Of a DNA stretch of 64,000 nucleotides, positions 62,376 through 64,000 are shown in pieces. The position numbers and the translations under genes were made by a program. The DNA is from Geosiphon pyriformis (taxonomy: Eukaryota > Glomeromycota > Glomeromycetes > Archaeosporales > Geosiphonaceae): the NCBI GenBank assembly GCA_016748015.1, contig JAAOMT010000445.1, positions 179,115 through 243,114 of the forward strand. The letters run 5' to 3'. The first letter of the stretch is position 1. Each line of letters opens with the position of its first letter. The notes beneath the pieces were generated by a model. The model saw only the letters and a program-made list of their open reading frames with translations, was not told the origin of the DNA and ran no database searches.

Positions 62376-63242
62376 TGCTGATGCTACAAAAGAAAACTTA
62401 CCCAAAAATAACATCTTTTGAATGACAGAAAACAAAGTTGTATTGTAAGAAACCAAACCAACTAGTCACTCAGCAGTTTTAAAGAGATTAGTCTTAACAT
62501 TAACAGACTCATGCTCTCAAAGGAACATTAAGTTGGAAAACATCTTATCACCCACTACAAACAGATGCTCTGAATTACCAGACATATCAATGTTGTTACA
62601 GATGATTATTTGGGGTTTCAAAGCAAATAACAAACCCATAACTTGGTGCTCAATTGATATACTACTGTTAATAATATTTAAAGATGTGTTTTTCTGAAGA
62701 TTTTGGTTGAGTCCTTTGTATAATAAACAGAGATTTAATTAATTGTTTTATTTGTAGCTTTCCGAAACCACAGTTTTGTCAATTTTTTTTCAGTGTGATG
62801 GCTGGTAATCCTTCTGGTAAGCTATTCTCAATTGAGTATTCTACTTTTATTTCTGGGTCTTTTACTAGTCACTTTATCCTGATGTCAGTACCTCTACATG
62901 TAAATCCTTTTAATCAAGTTTAACAAATAACAAAGAAAATAAAGCAAGAAAAGAAAAATAAAAAAAATAAGAAACATAAGCCAAGGCAATTTTGCACATT
63001 AGTATTCCATCAATAGCCATGATCAAGAGCTATTGTTCCAGTATAGTTAAGTATCAATTACTATTAACACTTCATGTTGATAGTGAAGAGTGGATTGAGA
63101 TAGTAAATAATTAATTTATTGATATTTGTGAATAGAAGGTTGTTTAAATCAAATCTAAATAGAGAGATCTGTTTTTTTTACTTCTAATACTACCATTATA
63201 TATACATAATTGAGATTTCTCAATTCCTCAATTTTTTATACC
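62376..63242. other. Unassigned accessory sequence
   Basis: Mixed composition. It contains the possible decayed short ORF at 62798-63060, listed separately. Otherwise no recognisable gene or RNA. Confidence 0.4.
62798..63060 (+). pseudogene. Possible decayed transposon ORF start
   Basis: ATG 62798 reads MAGNPSGKLFSIEYSTFISG and 21 further residues to TAA 62921-62923. The same frame continues as a Lys-rich stretch (KKIKQEKKNKKNKKHKPRQF) and then meets more TAG/TGA codons. Most of these stops are one transition from Gln, Arg or Trp, as in the LINE. I do not recognise the parent element. Confidence 0.3.
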
Positions 63243-63380
63243 AGAAATCTTGGAATTCCTGAAATTCTGCAATTCTTTTGAGAGAAATCCTGGAATTCTG
63301 GAATCCTGCAATTCTTTGTATGAGAATCCTGAAATTTCTGAAATTCTGCAATTCCTTTGAGAGAAATCTTGGAATTCTAT
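63243..63380. repeat. 40-bp tandem repeat, about 3.5 units
   Basis: Units start at 63243, 63283, 63323 and 63362. Consensus agaaatcctggaattctgaa followed by attctgcaattctttgag, with internal gaattc/gaaattc near-palindromes. Units differ by several substitutions. Confidence 0.85.
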
Positions 63381-63897
63381 ATTTACTATAGTTACTTCTG
63401 ATTGGCTAATTTATATGCTAATATACTTCTTATATTCTATAAGTAACATTATTTCCTCTTTTTTAAAATTGAGCTCTGTTAAGATCTCTTAATTCTAATT
63501 CTTTATTTTTGAATATTTCTTGAACTTTTTTTTCAAGAATTATTTGAGTTATTTTGTTCTGTAATTCTTTAAATTAAGCATTGGTTATTTTTCCTATTTG
63601 GTTGATGGTAATAGTGTTCATTGCTAGATTAAGTAAAATTTCTGGCCTGTCTTGAAATCCAACTTGTAGTTGATAGATGGTGTTACCAGACGAAATTAGA
63701 GATATCATTTAGCATGAAATTATCTCATAATTCCTATCATTAATTAGCATATATTATCATTTCAAATTATCACTTATTACATTAGCAAAGAATGTCCGAA
63801 ATTATCATTTAATTAATAACCCAAATTGTACACAACACAAATGTAACCTAATTGTGATGATCAATCATGCAATACCCCAAACTATGTAACATTCAAA
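63381..63897. other. AT-rich accessory sequence
   Basis: No supportable ORF. Around 63700-63815 the words attatcattt / aattatcatt recur, which may be a very degenerate repeat. Confidence 0.4.
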
Positions 63898-64000
63898 AGT
63901 TCGCCGAAATTTATAGAAATTTGCCAAAATAATTGATAAGTTCACCGAAATATCTAATAGTTCACAGAAATAACTTGTAGTTTGCCAAAATGTATCTTTA
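63898..64000. repeat. 20-bp tandem repeat, five units, continuing past window end
   Basis: Units at 63898, 63919, 63939, 63959 and 63979 share agttygccraaat followed by about seven variable bases. The first is 21 bp, the others 20 bp. The array is open at the window edge, so the true copy number is unknown. Confidence 0.85.

Noticed and set aside
63243-63380. CRISPR-like array at the right end
   Set aside because: Units are contiguous with no unique spacers and the genome is eukaryotic; these are ordinary tandem repeats.

Overview
This 64 kb window is fungal nuclear DNA. The genes are eukaryotic, split by many short GT-AG introns (often 50-100 bp), and separated by long, extremely AT-rich stretches. 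A HeLo/MLKL-like pseudokinase fused to Sel1 repeats, a non-LTR element family I associate with Rhizophagus, and a MULE/FAR1-type transposon together point to an arbuscular mycorrhizal fungus (Glomeromycotina). That placement is inference, because no rRNA or other marker is present. Two 20-N gaps (315-334, 41714-41733) are each flanked by a perfect direct repeat and look like contig ends that were never merged.

Layout. 1-1310 is the 3' end of a decayed LINE, partly repeated across the first gap. 1993-5201 is PUS7 (minus). 5202-8415 is an AT desert. 8416-31 kb is a compact housekeeping block: derlin (minus), TMEM256/DUF423 (plus), Arc1/AIMP1-like tRNA-binding cofactor (minus), FAHD1 (plus), 5-oxoprolinase (minus), a Med28-like protein (plus), GDP-mannose 4,6-dehydratase (minus), tRNA-Ser(CGA), Ap4A phosphorylase (minus), mitochondrial bL17 (plus), the pseudokinase-Sel1 gene (plus), a Wss1-type WLM protease (minus) and U2AF large subunit (minus, to 32.5 kb). 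34119-39091 is a large unrecognised gene whose product has about 17 tandem 'ERRDK..TDRSS' repeats. 39.7-45.5 kb holds weakly supported lineage-specific genes, including one doubled by the second gap artefact.

46.5-53.4 kb is a nearly full-length LINE (ORF1 plus endonuclease/RT/RNase H ORF2) killed by many stops and two frameshifts, nearly all explained by C->T or G->A. 55.5-56.8 kb is a decayed MULE/FAR1 transposase and 57.8-58.5 kb an F-box-like remnant. A quinone oxidoreductase (plus) and ribosomal protein P2 (minus) follow. From 61.2 kb on is a second, far more AT-converted copy of the LINE 5' half, an opposite-strand LINE 3' fragment, and two tandem-repeat blocks.

Five neighbouring gene pairs are divergent over about 145-370 bp and probably share bidirectional promoters. 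The genes do not form a pathway. They are a typical mix of RNA processing (PUS7, U2AF, Arc1), translation (bL17m, P2, tRNA-Ser), ER quality control (derlin), glutathione and nucleotide metabolism (5-oxoprolinase, Ap4A phosphorylase) and sugar-nucleotide metabolism (GMD). The best candidates for new biology are the MLKL-like pseudokinase-Sel1 protein, the ERRDK repeat protein, and the transition-type decay of the transposons.
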